Assembly (NCBI RefSeq): GCF_003144405.1
Contig: NZ_PENW01000005.1
Coordinates: 62,001 to 126,000, forward strand
DNA from: Proteus cibi
Lineage (GTDB): Bacteria > Pseudomonadota > Gammaproteobacteria > Enterobacterales > Enterobacteriaceae
Reading direction: 5' to 3'
DNA: 64,000 bases
The notes beneath the pieces were generated by a model. The model was not told the origin of the DNA. It did not search any database and was given only the letters and a program-made list of their open reading frames with translations. The position numbers and the translations under genes are program-made. Shown here in pieces: positions 37,871 to 47,062 of this stretch (the stretch's first letter is position 1; every line of letters begins with the position of its first letter).

Positions 37871-38629
37871 CTACAAATACTTTTTAAAGCTCCCTACTGT
37901 CACAGAAATAGCGATCCCTATCAATAAGATAGATGGTAACAACAAGAAGTTCGGATAAACTGCAAATGGCAGTGATAAATACAATACACAAGGAATATAA
38001 ATTGCAGGCTTGATTATTCGCTTGGCATGATGATAAAGAAAACTCGATTCATAAGCTGCACCATATCGACGTAAATCACGTCTGACCAAACCATCAACAA
38101 CAGCGACTATTATCACCAAGATAAACAATGGAATTGATAGCACGAGGATCGTGACTCGCATCATCACTATTTGTAAAACAAAGAATGTTGCCAGTAAATA
38201 TTGTTCTCCTATTTGGAACACTTTTATTGCTCCTACATTAATCCCATCAGTAACACCATTACCTGTTTTTATGGCGGATAATGGCATCTTCAGCAAACTA
38301 TCCTGCATTCCTTGTGAAAACTCCGTGATCCAATGAATTACTGTTATCACTGGTGAGGATAAAAATACGCTTTGTGTAAAACTCTCAGCAAAATAAGTTC
38401 GTTCAATTTGCATAATTTGATAACTATGTTGTGCTCCCTCTTTCTCCCAAAAGAAGAAAATACCGATATATTCCAATACCAAACTAAACAAAAGTGAAAC
38501 CAATAAAATGCCAATAATCTGCCAAGGTATATCCCACAATAATATGGTAAAAAAGCCACGCTTTTTTAGTGATGCTGGCAATGGTGTTGATGATGTATTT
38601 AACTGTGACATATCATTTTTTAAATTCAC
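37871..38629 (-). CDS. ICE conjugation membrane protein, TIGR03747/PFL_4697 family (DUF4400)
   Basis: 246-252 aa with about five membrane segments. The family signature RRYGAAYESSFLYHHAKR (about 184-201) is present. It regularly follows the coupling protein gene. The start is either a GTG overlapping the traD stop or the ATG at 38611; the latter gives MSQLNTSSTPLP. Confidence 0.88.
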   Translation of the reverse strand: MNLKNDMSQLNTSSTPLPASLKKRGFFTILLWDIPWQIIGILLVSLLFSLVLEYIGIFFFWEKEGAQHSYQIMQIERTYFAESFTQSVFLSSPVITVIHWITEFSQGMQDSLLKMPLSAIKTGNGVTDGINVGAIKVFQIGEQYLLATFFVLQIVMMRVTILVLSIPLFILVIIVAVVDGLVRRDLRRYGAAYESSFLYHHAKRIIKPAIYIPCVLYLSLPFAVYPNFLLLPSILLIGIAISVTVGSFKKYL

Positions 38630-40692
38630 TGATTAGCAAGAACGCTATCAGACCACCAATTATCACTAGTTCTATAATGTCGTCGCATATAATTCACAAC
38701 TTGATTCATACTTTCAGGCATTAACGGATCTGCTTTACCTGAAGGTAACGGCATTCTTAATTTCCATAATTGCCCTCCATTTAATAATGCAAAAGCTTGC
38801 CCTTTAGGTAGATTGATAATATTCGCTGGCGTGATTAAAGGTGCTCTAACGGTACTGACCCTATCCTGTGTATTCGAGGTAAAATCACCACCCATATCAG
38901 CATTAGAAATATCGGTTACTCCTGAAATCAACATTTTGGTATATACCTCAACTTCAGGTAATTGTTTCGTCAATAGCTCTGCGGTTTCAGTATGTCGCAC
39001 TCGCAACATCACCACACTATTAAAATTACCTACAACCTGTGCAGCTTTTGCCACACTCCCCACTCTCGCTTCAATATCAGGTAAAGTCTGCGTATAGGCT
39101 GTTACTTCAATTCCTGCACCACCACCTTTATTAATTAGCGGAATAAACTCATCCCCCATCAATTCATTGAATTCATCACAATGTAGACTAATTGCTCTCT
39201 TTTTTTCATCCGCTTCTGGCAAACCATCATTAATGCCAAACTTATAAATATGTCCAGCAACACTCACTAAATCAGCAAACATGGCATTTCCCACTGCCGT
39301 AGCAATTTCAGGATCAGATAAGGCATCTAATCCCACATACACGATGCCTTTTTTGCGTATCACCTGTAGCCAATCAAAAATAGGGCGAGGATCAGAGATG
39401 TCCGTGTAATCAGGGGAAATTAATTCAGCAATTTTTCCTGAGGTCAGCTTTTCTAATAACGGCAATAAACTTGCCACAATCTTGTCGTAATACTTTCTGT
39501 CATAACGAACAGAAGATCGTAAGCTCTCTAATATCGGGTCGAATACCGTTTTTCCTTCATCACTATTTAGCACTTGTTCAATCGCAACAACACGCAAGGA
39601 ACGCCCTTCCATATATCGAGGAATATCACGTTCATCTAATATTTGGGTGAGATTTTCGATGAGTTGCCATAATTCAGGCTTATGCTTTGTTAGCCAATAC
39701 TCCGCATAGATTTCAAATAATAATTCGATATTATTCACATAGCGCTGAATGATACTAAAACTAGGTCGTTGTCCTAACGCAACCAATGCTCTGGCAATAA
39801 TGTTCACAAAACGCCATGCAAATTCTTTAAATGCAGCACTGCTTCCTTCATGGCTTAATTGACCAGCAATACGCGAGGCAACTTCTGAAATCCGACTAAA
39901 ACGCCCAACAGCATTATAACGAGCACTGATATCTGGCCATCCAAGGTGAAAAACGTAAAACTCATTATCTCGCCCAGCTCGATGCGCTTCGGCATACATT
40001 CGTTTGAGTAAATCGGCATCACCTTTAGGATCAAAAACAATGGTGGTATTACCTCGCTGAATATCTTGAGTGATTAACAACTCAGCAAAACGTGTTTTAC
40101 CCACTCGCGTAGTGCCTAGCACCAACATATGCCCCACTCGTTCACTTAAGTTTATAGAGACATTTACCTCTTTTAACTCAATCCCATGTATTGCAGGATT
40201 CCCGCCAACGGGCGGTAATGGGCGAACGGGATTAAATATCGAATCGGATGTTAATAATGAACATAGTGACGGGAAATGATACTCATAGCGTTGTTCAAAT
40301 TGACGAACCACACGATACAGCTTAGGTGGACGAATATATTTAGCAATCTCAGGGCGTAACGTATCAAGTAATCGTTGTGTGTGCTTTTGTTCCCATAAGA
40401 ACCCTTTTCCTAAGAAAAGTTGATGATGGCTTACAGGGATATTATTACTCGACATCGCATAACGTTTTAAACGACGAATATTACGACGATAACGTAAAAC
40501 GCGACTTCCTTGAATAACTCGCCTTATTGATAAAATAGCAAATCCTGATGCCGTGACATAACTAACAGATGGTGCTAAAGCCACAGCCCAAGGTGCAGTA
40601 ATACAAAGATAACTTGCACACGCTGTCACGATAGCGGTATTAAACTCGACCGCAGGACGTAATAAGGCTTCAATAACATAGCGATCGCTCAT
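38626..40692 (-). CDS. traD: Type IV coupling protein TraD (SXT/PFGI-1 type)
   Basis: 688 aa. Two N-terminal membrane segments (about 15-55), Walker A LGTTRVGKTRFAEL (about 190-203), DPKGDADLL, Walker B region ISLHCDEFNELMGDEFIPL and YTQTLPDIEARVGS. It brings the relaxosome to the secretion channel. Its ATG overlaps the TIGR03765 stop (ATGA). With an inactive relaxase it may instead serve other mobile DNA. Confidence 0.93.
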   Translation of the reverse strand: MSDRYVIEALLRPAVEFNTAIVTACASYLCITAPWAVALAPSVSYVTASGFAILSIRRVIQGSRVLRYRRNIRRLKRYAMSSNNIPVSHHQLFLGKGFLWEQKHTQRLLDTLRPEIAKYIRPPKLYRVVRQFEQRYEYHFPSLCSLLTSDSIFNPVRPLPPVGGNPAIHGIELKEVNVSINLSERVGHMLVLGTTRVGKTRFAELLITQDIQRGNTTIVFDPKGDADLLKRMYAEAHRAGRDNEFYVFHLGWPDISARYNAVGRFSRISEVASRIAGQLSHEGSSAAFKEFAWRFVNIIARALVALGQRPSFSIIQRYVNNIELLFEIYAEYWLTKHKPELWQLIENLTQILDERDIPRYMEGRSLRVVAIEQVLNSDEGKTVFDPILESLRSSVRYDRKYYDKIVASLLPLLEKLTSGKIAELISPDYTDISDPRPIFDWLQVIRKKGIVYVGLDALSDPEIATAVGNAMFADLVSVAGHIYKFGINDGLPEADEKKRAISLHCDEFNELMGDEFIPLINKGGGAGIEVTAYTQTLPDIEARVGSVAKAAQVVGNFNSVVMLRVRHTETAELLTKQLPEVEVYTKMLISGVTDISNADMGGDFTSNTQDRVSTVRAPLITPANIINLPKGQAFALLNGGQLWKLRMPLPSGKADPLMPESMNQVVNYMRRHYRTSDNWWSDSVLANQ

Positions 40693-41234
40693 TGCTCTAA
40701 TCCCTTATCACTGATTAACACAGGATAATGTGTAAGCCCTAATCTTAGGGCTAAATCACTTCCTGATACGGGTAATAACGTCAGTCCTTGCGCTAATTCA
40801 TTTAGCTCATCCCACGCCGTTTCGGTATCAATATTGACCACATAGCCCACTGCATTAAGCTCAATCAGTTGTTCCTTTTTCTCTGTTAACCAACGTCGAG
40901 AAAAATCATCATCACCAAGTAAAAATAGCGGTGACATTCCATTTAAACTTAATGTTCTATTTGTTTGATAACCTGGTGTTAATTCTGGTGTTCTTACCGG
41001 CAATAAGCTAACTAAGCTGGGTGTTGACAGTGTCAACACATCGGAAGGAGATGAAACTTTATCTTCATTATCAGGTGATGAGATAGCTTGAAAATAGTTC
41101 TCGGTCGATTGTCCCCCCAAATCAGCGACAACGGTTAATTCGGTTTGTTTCGTATTGAATGACGGTATTACTTCTGCAAAACAGGGAGATATTCCAACGG
41201 AGATAAATAAAAAAACTAATCGACTCTTTGCCAT
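40689..41234 (-). CDS. ICE protein, TIGR03765/PFL_4695 family
   Basis: About 181 aa from the ATG at 41234, which has AAGGAG seven bases upstream and gives a signal peptide (SRLVFLFISVGISPCFAEV). A longer in-frame start at 41291 is less likely. SPLFLLGDDDFSRRWL and VGYVVNIDTETAWDELNELA are family blocks. In this ICE class a lytic transglycosylase gene (PFL_4694) usually precedes it; none is seen here. The second palindrome copy lies inside it. Confidence 0.83.
   Translation of the reverse strand: MAKSRLVFLFISVGISPCFAEVIPSFNTKQTELTVVADLGGQSTENYFQAISSPDNEDKVSSPSDVLTLSTPSLVSLLPVRTPELTPGYQTNRTLSLNGMSPLFLLGDDDFSRRWLTEKKEQLIELNAVGYVVNIDTETAWDELNELAQGLTLLPVSGSDLALRLGLTHYPVLISDKGLEQ
41022..41038. repeat. 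17-bp palindrome, copy 2
   Basis: TGTTGACAGTGTCAACA, extended to 19 bases by a G-C pair (41021-41039). Read as VLTLSTP in the TIGR03765 gene, a different frame from copy 1. Confidence 0.9.
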
Positions 41235-41920
41235 CCTTGCGCTCCTTGTTGTAAAACGACTGGCATCATTCCATTGCCATGCTTTAGCCATATCCCGTTA
41301 TCATGGTTTAATGTGATATGGCGCTTTTTTACCTTTTCGATAGGAATATGATGTTTTTTAGCCCAATTTCGTATCACATCATCTTTTCCCGCACTTCCCA
41401 CTAAATAGATATCAATAAGTTGATTTTGCTTAATAAGTTGGGCGAGCTTGGCCTCACAAACAGGGCAACTTTCTTTCAAAAATAAAGCCTGACGACTTTC
41501 TCTTATTTCATTTTGAATCGGTAAAATTTCAGGATAAAGACGAAGCCACGCTTGATTAACCTCTCGCTGAAAAGCCAATTCCGCTTCAACACGCTGAAAT
41601 TCTTGCTTCACCACTAATTCAGCAAAATAACGTCGCTCTTCATAAGTACGCGCTTCAATGCCTAATAAAGTTAAAGGATCTAAGTTCGGTGAAAACAGCC
41701 CCCGTTTACCCTTTTTTAGCATTTCATAACGTTGCCATTCTTTCTCTGTTAATTTCCATTCTTGAGCATTTTCAGTGATAAGTGATTGTTCTAATGCTTG
41801 TTGCTCTGTTTTTAAAACTTGATGCTGATTTTGAGTCGCCATTCCTTCTGTTGACACTGTCAACACGCTAATCCCCAATAAAACTAAAAATTGAGAGTAC
41901 AATATAGACTGCATTTTCAT
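41216..41920 (-). CDS. ICE protein, TIGR03759/PFL_4693 family
   Basis: 234 aa with a signal peptide. A glutamine/glutamate-rich helical part is followed by EWQRYEMLKKGKRGLFSPNLDPLTLLGIEA (family block, in two halves) and a CPVCEAKL motif (about 145-152) with thioredoxin-like surroundings (IDIYLVGSAGKDDVIRNWA). It overlaps the PilL-like gene by four bases. The third palindrome copy is near its 5' end. Confidence 0.85.
   Translation of the reverse strand: MKMQSILYSQFLVLLGISVLTVSTEGMATQNQHQVLKTEQQALEQSLITENAQEWKLTEKEWQRYEMLKKGKRGLFSPNLDPLTLLGIEARTYEERRYFAELVVKQEFQRVEAELAFQREVNQAWLRLYPEILPIQNEIRESRQALFLKESCPVCEAKLAQLIKQNQLIDIYLVGSAGKDDVIRNWAKKHHIPIEKVKKRHITLNHDNGIWLKHGNGMMPVVLQQGAQGWQRVD
41849..41865. 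repeat. 17-bp palindrome, copy 3
   Basis: TGTTGACACTGTCAACA (central base C). Read as VLTVSTE in the signal peptide region of the TIGR03759 gene. Confidence 0.9.
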
Positions 41921-42471
41921 TTCAACATCCTATTAGCCGATGATGTTGAATTTGTGAGTATTTCTGGCGGTAATTGATAACCTGCGCGCAATGAATGACA
42001 AACAATTCGTTGTACTACATCAATCTCAAGTTGCCATGCAGCACCTGCCAATACTTGCAGTGCCTGCTTTAAACGCATGGGTCCTAATTGATGATGTACA
42101 ACGGGAAGTTTTTGGTGATAGAGCACTTGATTAGACGGTGTTGTTTTACATAAAGAATATCCAGAAGGTTGTAAAATATAACGCATCGCGTCACTCACTG
42201 TGGAACGTTGAGAAGTTGGGATATGAATATCAATCATTTGCTCTAGTGGTTCACGTTGAGCCAACGTTGGGGATGTATTTATTAATAAATAACGTTCATA
42301 ACGAATAACTTTTGGTGTCGTTGCATAAAGATCGGGCTGTGCTATTTGAGTATTTTTATTGAGAATAATGGGGTTAGGTTTAGTTTCAAATTGCTGAAGT
42401 TTTTCTTTGGGAGTACAAGCCGTTATAAATAACGCAGTGAAACAGATTATAAAGGAAATGGGTTTGCTCAT
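41917..42471 (-). CDS. PilL N-terminal-like lipoprotein (TIGR03748 type)
   Basis: 184 aa with lipobox FITAC at about residues 15-19. TSQRSTVSDAMRYILQPSGYSL and LGPMRLKQALQVLAGAAWQLEID are the conserved parts of the ICE PilL family, which otherwise heads a type IV pilus cluster. No pilN-pilV genes follow here. It is the first tra gene of the minus-strand series. The hairpin 42473-42497 covers the upstream region. Confidence 0.83.
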   Translation of the reverse strand: MSKPISFIICFTALFITACTPKEKLQQFETKPNPIILNKNTQIAQPDLYATTPKVIRYERYLLINTSPTLAQREPLEQMIDIHIPTSQRSTVSDAMRYILQPSGYSLCKTTPSNQVLYHQKLPVVHHQLGPMRLKQALQVLAGAAWQLEIDVVQRIVCHSLRAGYQLPPEILTNSTSSANRMLK

Positions 42472-42472
42472 A

Positions 42473-42497
42473 AGGACTCTCTGTTAGAAAGAGTCCT
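42473..42497. promoter_or_regulatory. Hairpin at the ribosome binding region of the PilL-like gene
   Basis: AGGACTCT (42473-42480) pairs with AGAGTCCT (42490-42497) immediately upstream of the ATG at 42471. It could be a terminator for upstream cargo or modulate translation of the first tra gene. Confidence 0.5.
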
Positions 42498-42567
42498 ATT
42501 TTGATAATTTATTGTAGTAAGTACAGTGAAAATCAATTAACTAAATTTATAATTTTAGTATCAAAGA

Positions 42568-44055
42568 TTATAAATCCAAAATATTTATAAATTCATTCAA
42601 TATATCGTAAAAATATTTTACATCCATATTTTTTTCATCTTTAAGCATTATTTCATCATAATTAATAATAATTGAACTCGGGGAATGGTTAATATAATTA
42701 TTAATTTTTCTATTTAAATTAAAAATAAAATTTGATTTTTTCCCTTGAGTTATTAACTCTTTTAAGATCTTATCAATTTGAAAAAGAATACACTCAATAA
42801 CTAGTTTTTCTTTTACACCTAAATTTTGTTTTGTATTAGATTCAAAATCCATTAATATTTTCAGTTGTTCTTCAATGTTTTTAATCCGATATTTTATAAA
42901 AGAATCATGATAATATTTGTCAGAATTAAATTTAATAAAAATAATTTTTTCACTTTCACTCATCATACTCTTATGAATGGTATTTCTGTCCTCTTTTATA
43001 TCAGTGCTATCTTTTCTCGACTCAAAAGATAATACATTTCTATCATTATTTCTTTGAGTTTCTGAAAACATATCATCAATAAATGATGTTTGCATTGGCA
43101 TTATTTTAGTGAAGCTATCATCTATTAATTTCTGATAATCTTTTTTTTCTTTTAAAATGATTATGTTATTCAGTTTACTATTAGCACAACGAAGAAGTTT
43201 TAGTCTTTCGTTATCAGAACCATTTGCTATCAATAAATTAGCTTGGATTTTAGGTTCATTATTAAAGTAATCCACGTCTGTTGGATATGGAACAGCTAAC
43301 CATCTATCATAATCAAGAGATGCCCTAGATGCATGTAAACTACCACCTTTGATATCAGATTGAATCATAACAACACCACGAGATAATCCAGCCTGAATAC
43401 GATCCCTTTTTACATATTGTGCTCTTTGAATTTCTTGACCAAAAGGATATTCGGTTATTAAAGCGCCTCCCTGCTCAAGAATTCGATTTGCTAATTTTTC
43501 ATTTTGCCTTGGAGCTATAGTTTGGAGACCATGAGCAAGAATAGCAACAGTATGTCCACCATTATCTAATGCAGTTTTATGTGCGATCGTATCACAACCA
43601 ATAGCTAACCCACTTACAATACTCCAATTTTGTTCCACAAAAAATGTAGTAATTCTTTCTGCTATTAATGACCCATGATTAGTTGGCTCTCTTGTACCTA
43701 TAACTGCTACAGACTTTTCAGGAAATGAAGATAAATTCCCTTTAACATATAAAATACAAGGGTCATCATTTGTTTTAGCGAGAAGTGCTGGATATTCATT
43801 ATCTAAGATTGAGAGAATACGAAAATTATTTTTTTCTGCATATTCTATCTGTTCTTCAACCTTATCGTATACAATGGATAGTTCATTATAAGCATTTAAT
43901 ATATTTGCTAATTTAGCATCACTTTTAGACAATTCCGAAAGCGTTAGTTCTTCTAAAGATGGATGATGAAAAGCTATTTTTTTTAAAAATACAGGTCCAA
44001 CTCCTTTCAGCATAGAAAGAGTTAAAAGTAACTTAGTTGAGCTAGAAATTATCAT
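42568..44055 (-). CDS. DprA-like protein with C-terminal extension (ShosA-like)
   Basis: 495 aa. Helix-hairpin-helix region (LSMLKGVGPVFLKKI, 13-27), then the DprA/SLOG Rossmann core: SVAVIGTREPTNHG (115-128), IVSGLAIGCDTIAHKTAL (146-163), TEYPFG (201-206) and RDRIQAGLSRGVVMIQ (217-232). About 200 extra C-terminal residues, rich in Lys, Asn and Ile, have no recognised domain. Ordinary DprA loads RecA on incoming ssDNA. Here the gene directly follows (12 bases) a HAD-phosphoribosyltransferase gene, which is the layout of the ShosTA toxin-antitoxin defence pair, with the DprA-like protein as antitoxin. Confidence 0.85.
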   Translation of the reverse strand: MIISSSTKLLLTLSMLKGVGPVFLKKIAFHHPSLEELTLSELSKSDAKLANILNAYNELSIVYDKVEEQIEYAEKNNFRILSILDNEYPALLAKTNDDPCILYVKGNLSSFPEKSVAVIGTREPTNHGSLIAERITTFFVEQNWSIVSGLAIGCDTIAHKTALDNGGHTVAILAHGLQTIAPRQNEKLANRILEQGGALITEYPFGQEIQRAQYVKRDRIQAGLSRGVVMIQSDIKGGSLHASRASLDYDRWLAVPYPTDVDYFNNEPKIQANLLIANGSDNERLKLLRCANSKLNNIIILKEKKDYQKLIDDSFTKIMPMQTSFIDDMFSETQRNNDRNVLSFESRKDSTDIKEDRNTIHKSMMSESEKIIFIKFNSDKYYHDSFIKYRIKNIEEQLKILMDFESNTKQNLGVKEKLVIECILFQIDKILKELITQGKKSNFIFNLNRKINNYINHSPSSIIINYDEIMLKDEKNMDVKYFYDILNEFINILDL

Positions 44056-44067
44056 TTTTTACTTCTC

Positions 44068-45330
44068 TTAAGAATTAAGCACATCTGTTATATTTTTTGC
44101 AAAGGCAAAACAAATAACGCTACTATCGTTAAAATCTTTTAATTTCGCTGATGAGTAGATTAGAGATGCTCCGGTTGTAACAACATCATCTATTAATATT
44201 ACCACATCAACATCAACTAATCTTTCAGGTTCACTGATATATATATGATCCCGTATATTTTCAAATCTTTCAATAGAAGATAAATGTTCACCATGCTGGG
44301 AACGAACGCCGTCTGAATAACCAAGTAAGTTAGGCATCATGCTAATATCCAAACCACGAATAGGATTAGCCACTATGTGAGCATGTAATTGATTAAGTAA
44401 ATAACTTAATCGATGAATCCTTCCTGGTCTAGGGGGTACTGATGTTATTACGACCTTTGTATCTATTCCCCTCCATAGATTATCTATTTTTACTAAATTT
44501 TGGCTCTTAATAAAATCAAAAATTGAAAAAATCCATTCATTAGGAAAAGATCTAGCGTTTTTATTATTTTCGATAGATTCCGTTAATAAACTATAGCTTC
44601 TTTTAACTTGTAAAGATCTATAATCTGCAAAATTTCTTCCTGCAACATAAATGGGATATGCATGGTTATTTCCTCCAATTTCTCGAGGAACAAAATGATT
44701 TATTTTATCAAAATATCTATCTGTACTTTTCTCTGATTTTAATAAACATTCTAAACTAGGTAGAAAAGAATCAGGTTCAGAAAGAACTCTCAGTAAAGCC
44801 TCAGGTTCATTTATGATTGCATCAGGAATCAATTTTAAACTATTCCAATGAGTATATTCATATTCTCGAGGCCATCCACTTTTATCTAATACGGCATAAC
44901 AACCAGCATTATACGCTGATTGAATATCGACCGATGAATCTCCGACCATAACTACCTTACAAGGATCATCTATATCAAATCGTTCCATTAGATCACAAAT
45001 ACCCTCACCATGTGGCTTGGTTCTATTTACATCTTCATAGCAAATTACTCCATCCCATGTAATATCTGGGTATGCCCACTCCAAAACCGATTCAGCATAA
45101 CTACTTGGCGATCTTGTAAATACCGCTAATTTTAAATCAGGATTATTATTTCTTATTTCTAATAGCAAGTCTTGAGAATAAATATATCGTTCCGGATCTT
45201 CATTAAGTGCATCAATAAGCGCTTCTAAAAGTTCCTCATCTTCATTATTAACTAATTCTAATCTAATTCCTTCTAAGTCATTAGAATATAATAATGTTTC
45301 ATCTAAATCGAATATGCATAAATCAAACAT
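44068..45330 (-). CDS. HAD plus phosphoribosyltransferase protein (ShosT-like toxin candidate)
   Basis: 420 aa. HAD motifs: CIFDLDETLLYS (Asp8, Asp10), AVFTRSP, then VMVGDSSVDIQSA (about 127-139). The C-terminal phosphoribosyltransferase motif is LIDDVVTTGAS (about 379-389). GGAG lies five bases before the ATG. The pair with the DprA-like gene fits ShosTA, where the phosphoribosyltransferase is the toxin and acts on nucleotide metabolism. The family assignment rests on domain layout; I could not compare sequences. It resembles the orphan gene at 27226 in domain order. Confidence 0.82.
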   Translation of the reverse strand: MFDLCIFDLDETLLYSNDLEGIRLELVNNEDEELLEALIDALNEDPERYIYSQDLLLEIRNNNPDLKLAVFTRSPSSYAESVLEWAYPDITWDGVICYEDVNRTKPHGEGICDLMERFDIDDPCKVVMVGDSSVDIQSAYNAGCYAVLDKSGWPREYEYTHWNSLKLIPDAIINEPEALLRVLSEPDSFLPSLECLLKSEKSTDRYFDKINHFVPREIGGNNHAYPIYVAGRNFADYRSLQVKRSYSLLTESIENNKNARSFPNEWIFSIFDFIKSQNLVKIDNLWRGIDTKVVITSVPPRPGRIHRLSYLLNQLHAHIVANPIRGLDISMMPNLLGYSDGVRSQHGEHLSSIERFENIRDHIYISEPERLVDVDVVILIDDVVTTGASLIYSSAKLKDFNDSSVICFAFAKNITDVLNS

Positions 45331-45604
45331 TTTAGCTCCATAAGTTTGGTAACACCTTCAACTAATCCAAAATAAAATTATAAAAATGAGTTATCAAATT
45401 AATAAAAACATTTTATTATTATAATAAGTAATTTATATCTTTAGAGTGTTTAAAATATATTATTTATCTTTTTTAACATACTTTTAATATTACAATTAAC
45501 GTGTTGAATAACTTATTTTTTTATGGTGAGGATAGAGTTTATACACCTGTTATCAGATGTATAAAATATAGTTCATAAATTTAGTAAAACATCAATATTA
45601 TATT
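45331..45604. other. AT-rich intergenic stretch
   Basis: No gene seen between the HNH gene and the ShosT-like gene. It should hold the promoter of the ShosTA-like pair. Confidence 0.4.
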
Positions 45605-46264
45605 TTATCTATGAACCAGACCATCATCACCTTTAAGTAAATCTATGCTACTAGCTCTAAGATAATTTTTTCTAGGTTCTATTCCCTGAATTGCATCAAG
45701 ACAAGATCTAGTAATTTCACCTAATTGAAAATATGATTTATGATATTTTCCCTTTCCATTACTATTTAATTTAAATAACGTCAATTTAAATCCATCAATG
45801 CTTATTTCTTCTCTATGCACATAAGTATATATATTATCAAGATTAGGGTGAATTATCTTATAATCACTACTTAACCCCACTTTTTTTTCATCATTTATTT
45901 TTTCAAATTCACTTTTATTTTTATTAAAAAATGATAAATCATCATTCTTTATCCCCATGTTACATCGTTTACAAGAAATACTTAAATTATCTAAAACAAA
46001 TGTCATTCGATTAAAAATACTCTTTGGTAATATATGTTCTACATCAATAATCATCTCATGAGATTCAATTAAACTAACATTACAATAACAACATGAATAT
46101 TTTTGTTCTTGTTTCTTTATTTTTTTTATTTCTTTGTATATTAATTCGAACTTCTCTTTATCTTGTGCTAAATATTCATTTTTCCCCCATGGAATATCGT
46201 CATACCCTTTGCATAAATCATCAATTTTTTCATTTAAAACTTCTATTCTTCTTTTATTTTTCAA
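45605..46264 (-). CDS. HNH endonuclease
   Basis: 219 aa. A long charged N-terminal helix is followed by an HNH zinc-finger nuclease domain: CCYCN (58-62), the catalytic block IIDVEHILPKS (72-82) and SCKRCN (97-102). The C-terminal half is unlike known families to me. Extremely AT-rich. It overlaps the upstream gene by 11 bases, so the two form one operon. The two-gene unit lies in the defence cluster of the ICE; a DNA-targeting defence role is inferred. Confidence 0.85.
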   Translation of the reverse strand: MKNKRRIEVLNEKIDDLCKGYDDIPWGKNEYLAQDKEKFELIYKEIKKIKKQEQKYSCCYCNVSLIESHEMIIDVEHILPKSIFNRMTFVLDNLSISCKRCNMGIKNDDLSFFNKNKSEFEKINDEKKVGLSSDYKIIHPNLDNIYTYVHREEISIDGFKLTLFKLNSNGKGKYHKSYFQLGEITRSCLDAIQGIEPRKNYLRASSIDLLKGDDGLVHR

Positions 46265-46898
46265 AATTTAAACCCTTTCCATTTGTATTATTAAATCTAA
46301 GTTCATTTAATTTTTTCAAATAAATTTCAGAAAGAATTATTTTAGATTTCTTAATAAACTCAAAATGAGAATTTGTTGTACAATAACCTCTCAATTTATC
46401 CATTTCTTTTTCTAATTCATCTTTACTTTCTTTATCAAGATATAGTGCTTTATCCAGTATATCACTAACCATATTAGATAATTTATAACTACACGTCATG
46501 AATTTTTTATGTGCTATGAAGTATATTTCTTCCACATCATATGTAAAAACCTCTATTTTTTCGTCACTACTGACAATATATCTTTTAATATTTTCAATAT
46601 TGATAATACTTTGAAAATCCAATATATTATCAGTCACCAAAGTAAAAGATACACCTTCTTCTTCAAGTCTAACAATATTATTAATATCAAAGCAAGATAA
46701 TAAAGAAAAAGGAATTATAACATTCCTTTCTTCTATTTTATCTAGGAAAATTTTTTTTTCTAAAAATTCACACTCAATTTTTTTTAATTTTTTAAAAATT
46801 TTTTTATCATCTCTCATAAAATGATGATAACTTTTTTTATTATTAATCTTTTTTATTATTTTTTTAAAATCATCATTAATATAATAATTAAAATCCAT
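46254..46898 (-). CDS. Unknown partner of the HNH endonuclease
   Basis: About 214 aa from the ATG at 46898, which has GGAG five bases upstream; an in-frame start at 46934 lacks this. The protein is rich in Lys, Ile, Asn and Glu and starts MDFNYYINDDFKKII. A middle part (IPFSLLSCFDINNIV, then VSFTLVTDNI and IKRYIVSSDEKIEVFTYD) could be a small alpha/beta fold. No motif recognised. It is translated with the HNH gene (11-base overlap), so it may be a sensor, regulator or immunity partner. Confidence 0.6.
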   Translation of the reverse strand: MDFNYYINDDFKKIIKKINNKKSYHHFMRDDKKIFKKLKKIECEFLEKKIFLDKIEERNVIIPFSLLSCFDINNIVRLEEEGVSFTLVTDNILDFQSIINIENIKRYIVSSDEKIEVFTYDVEEIYFIAHKKFMTCSYKLSNMVSDILDKALYLDKESKDELEKEMDKLRGYCTTNSHFEFIKKSKIILSEIYLKKLNELRFNNTNGKGLNFEK

Positions 46899-47062
46899 AC
46901 CATCTCCAATCAATAACTTTGTTTGAAAAAACAAAAAAAATATTAAAAATTAAGAATAATTATACTATGCTAAAAAAAATAAAAATGGATGTACCTCTCA
47001 TTTACTCTCATCTAATTTCCTCACTTAATACTTCTCACTTTCCTTAAATTATATAGTTATAA

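Noticed and set aside
41234..41291. Longer N-terminus for the TIGR03765 gene
   Set aside because: The downstream ATG has a strong ribosome binding site and produces a proper signal peptide.
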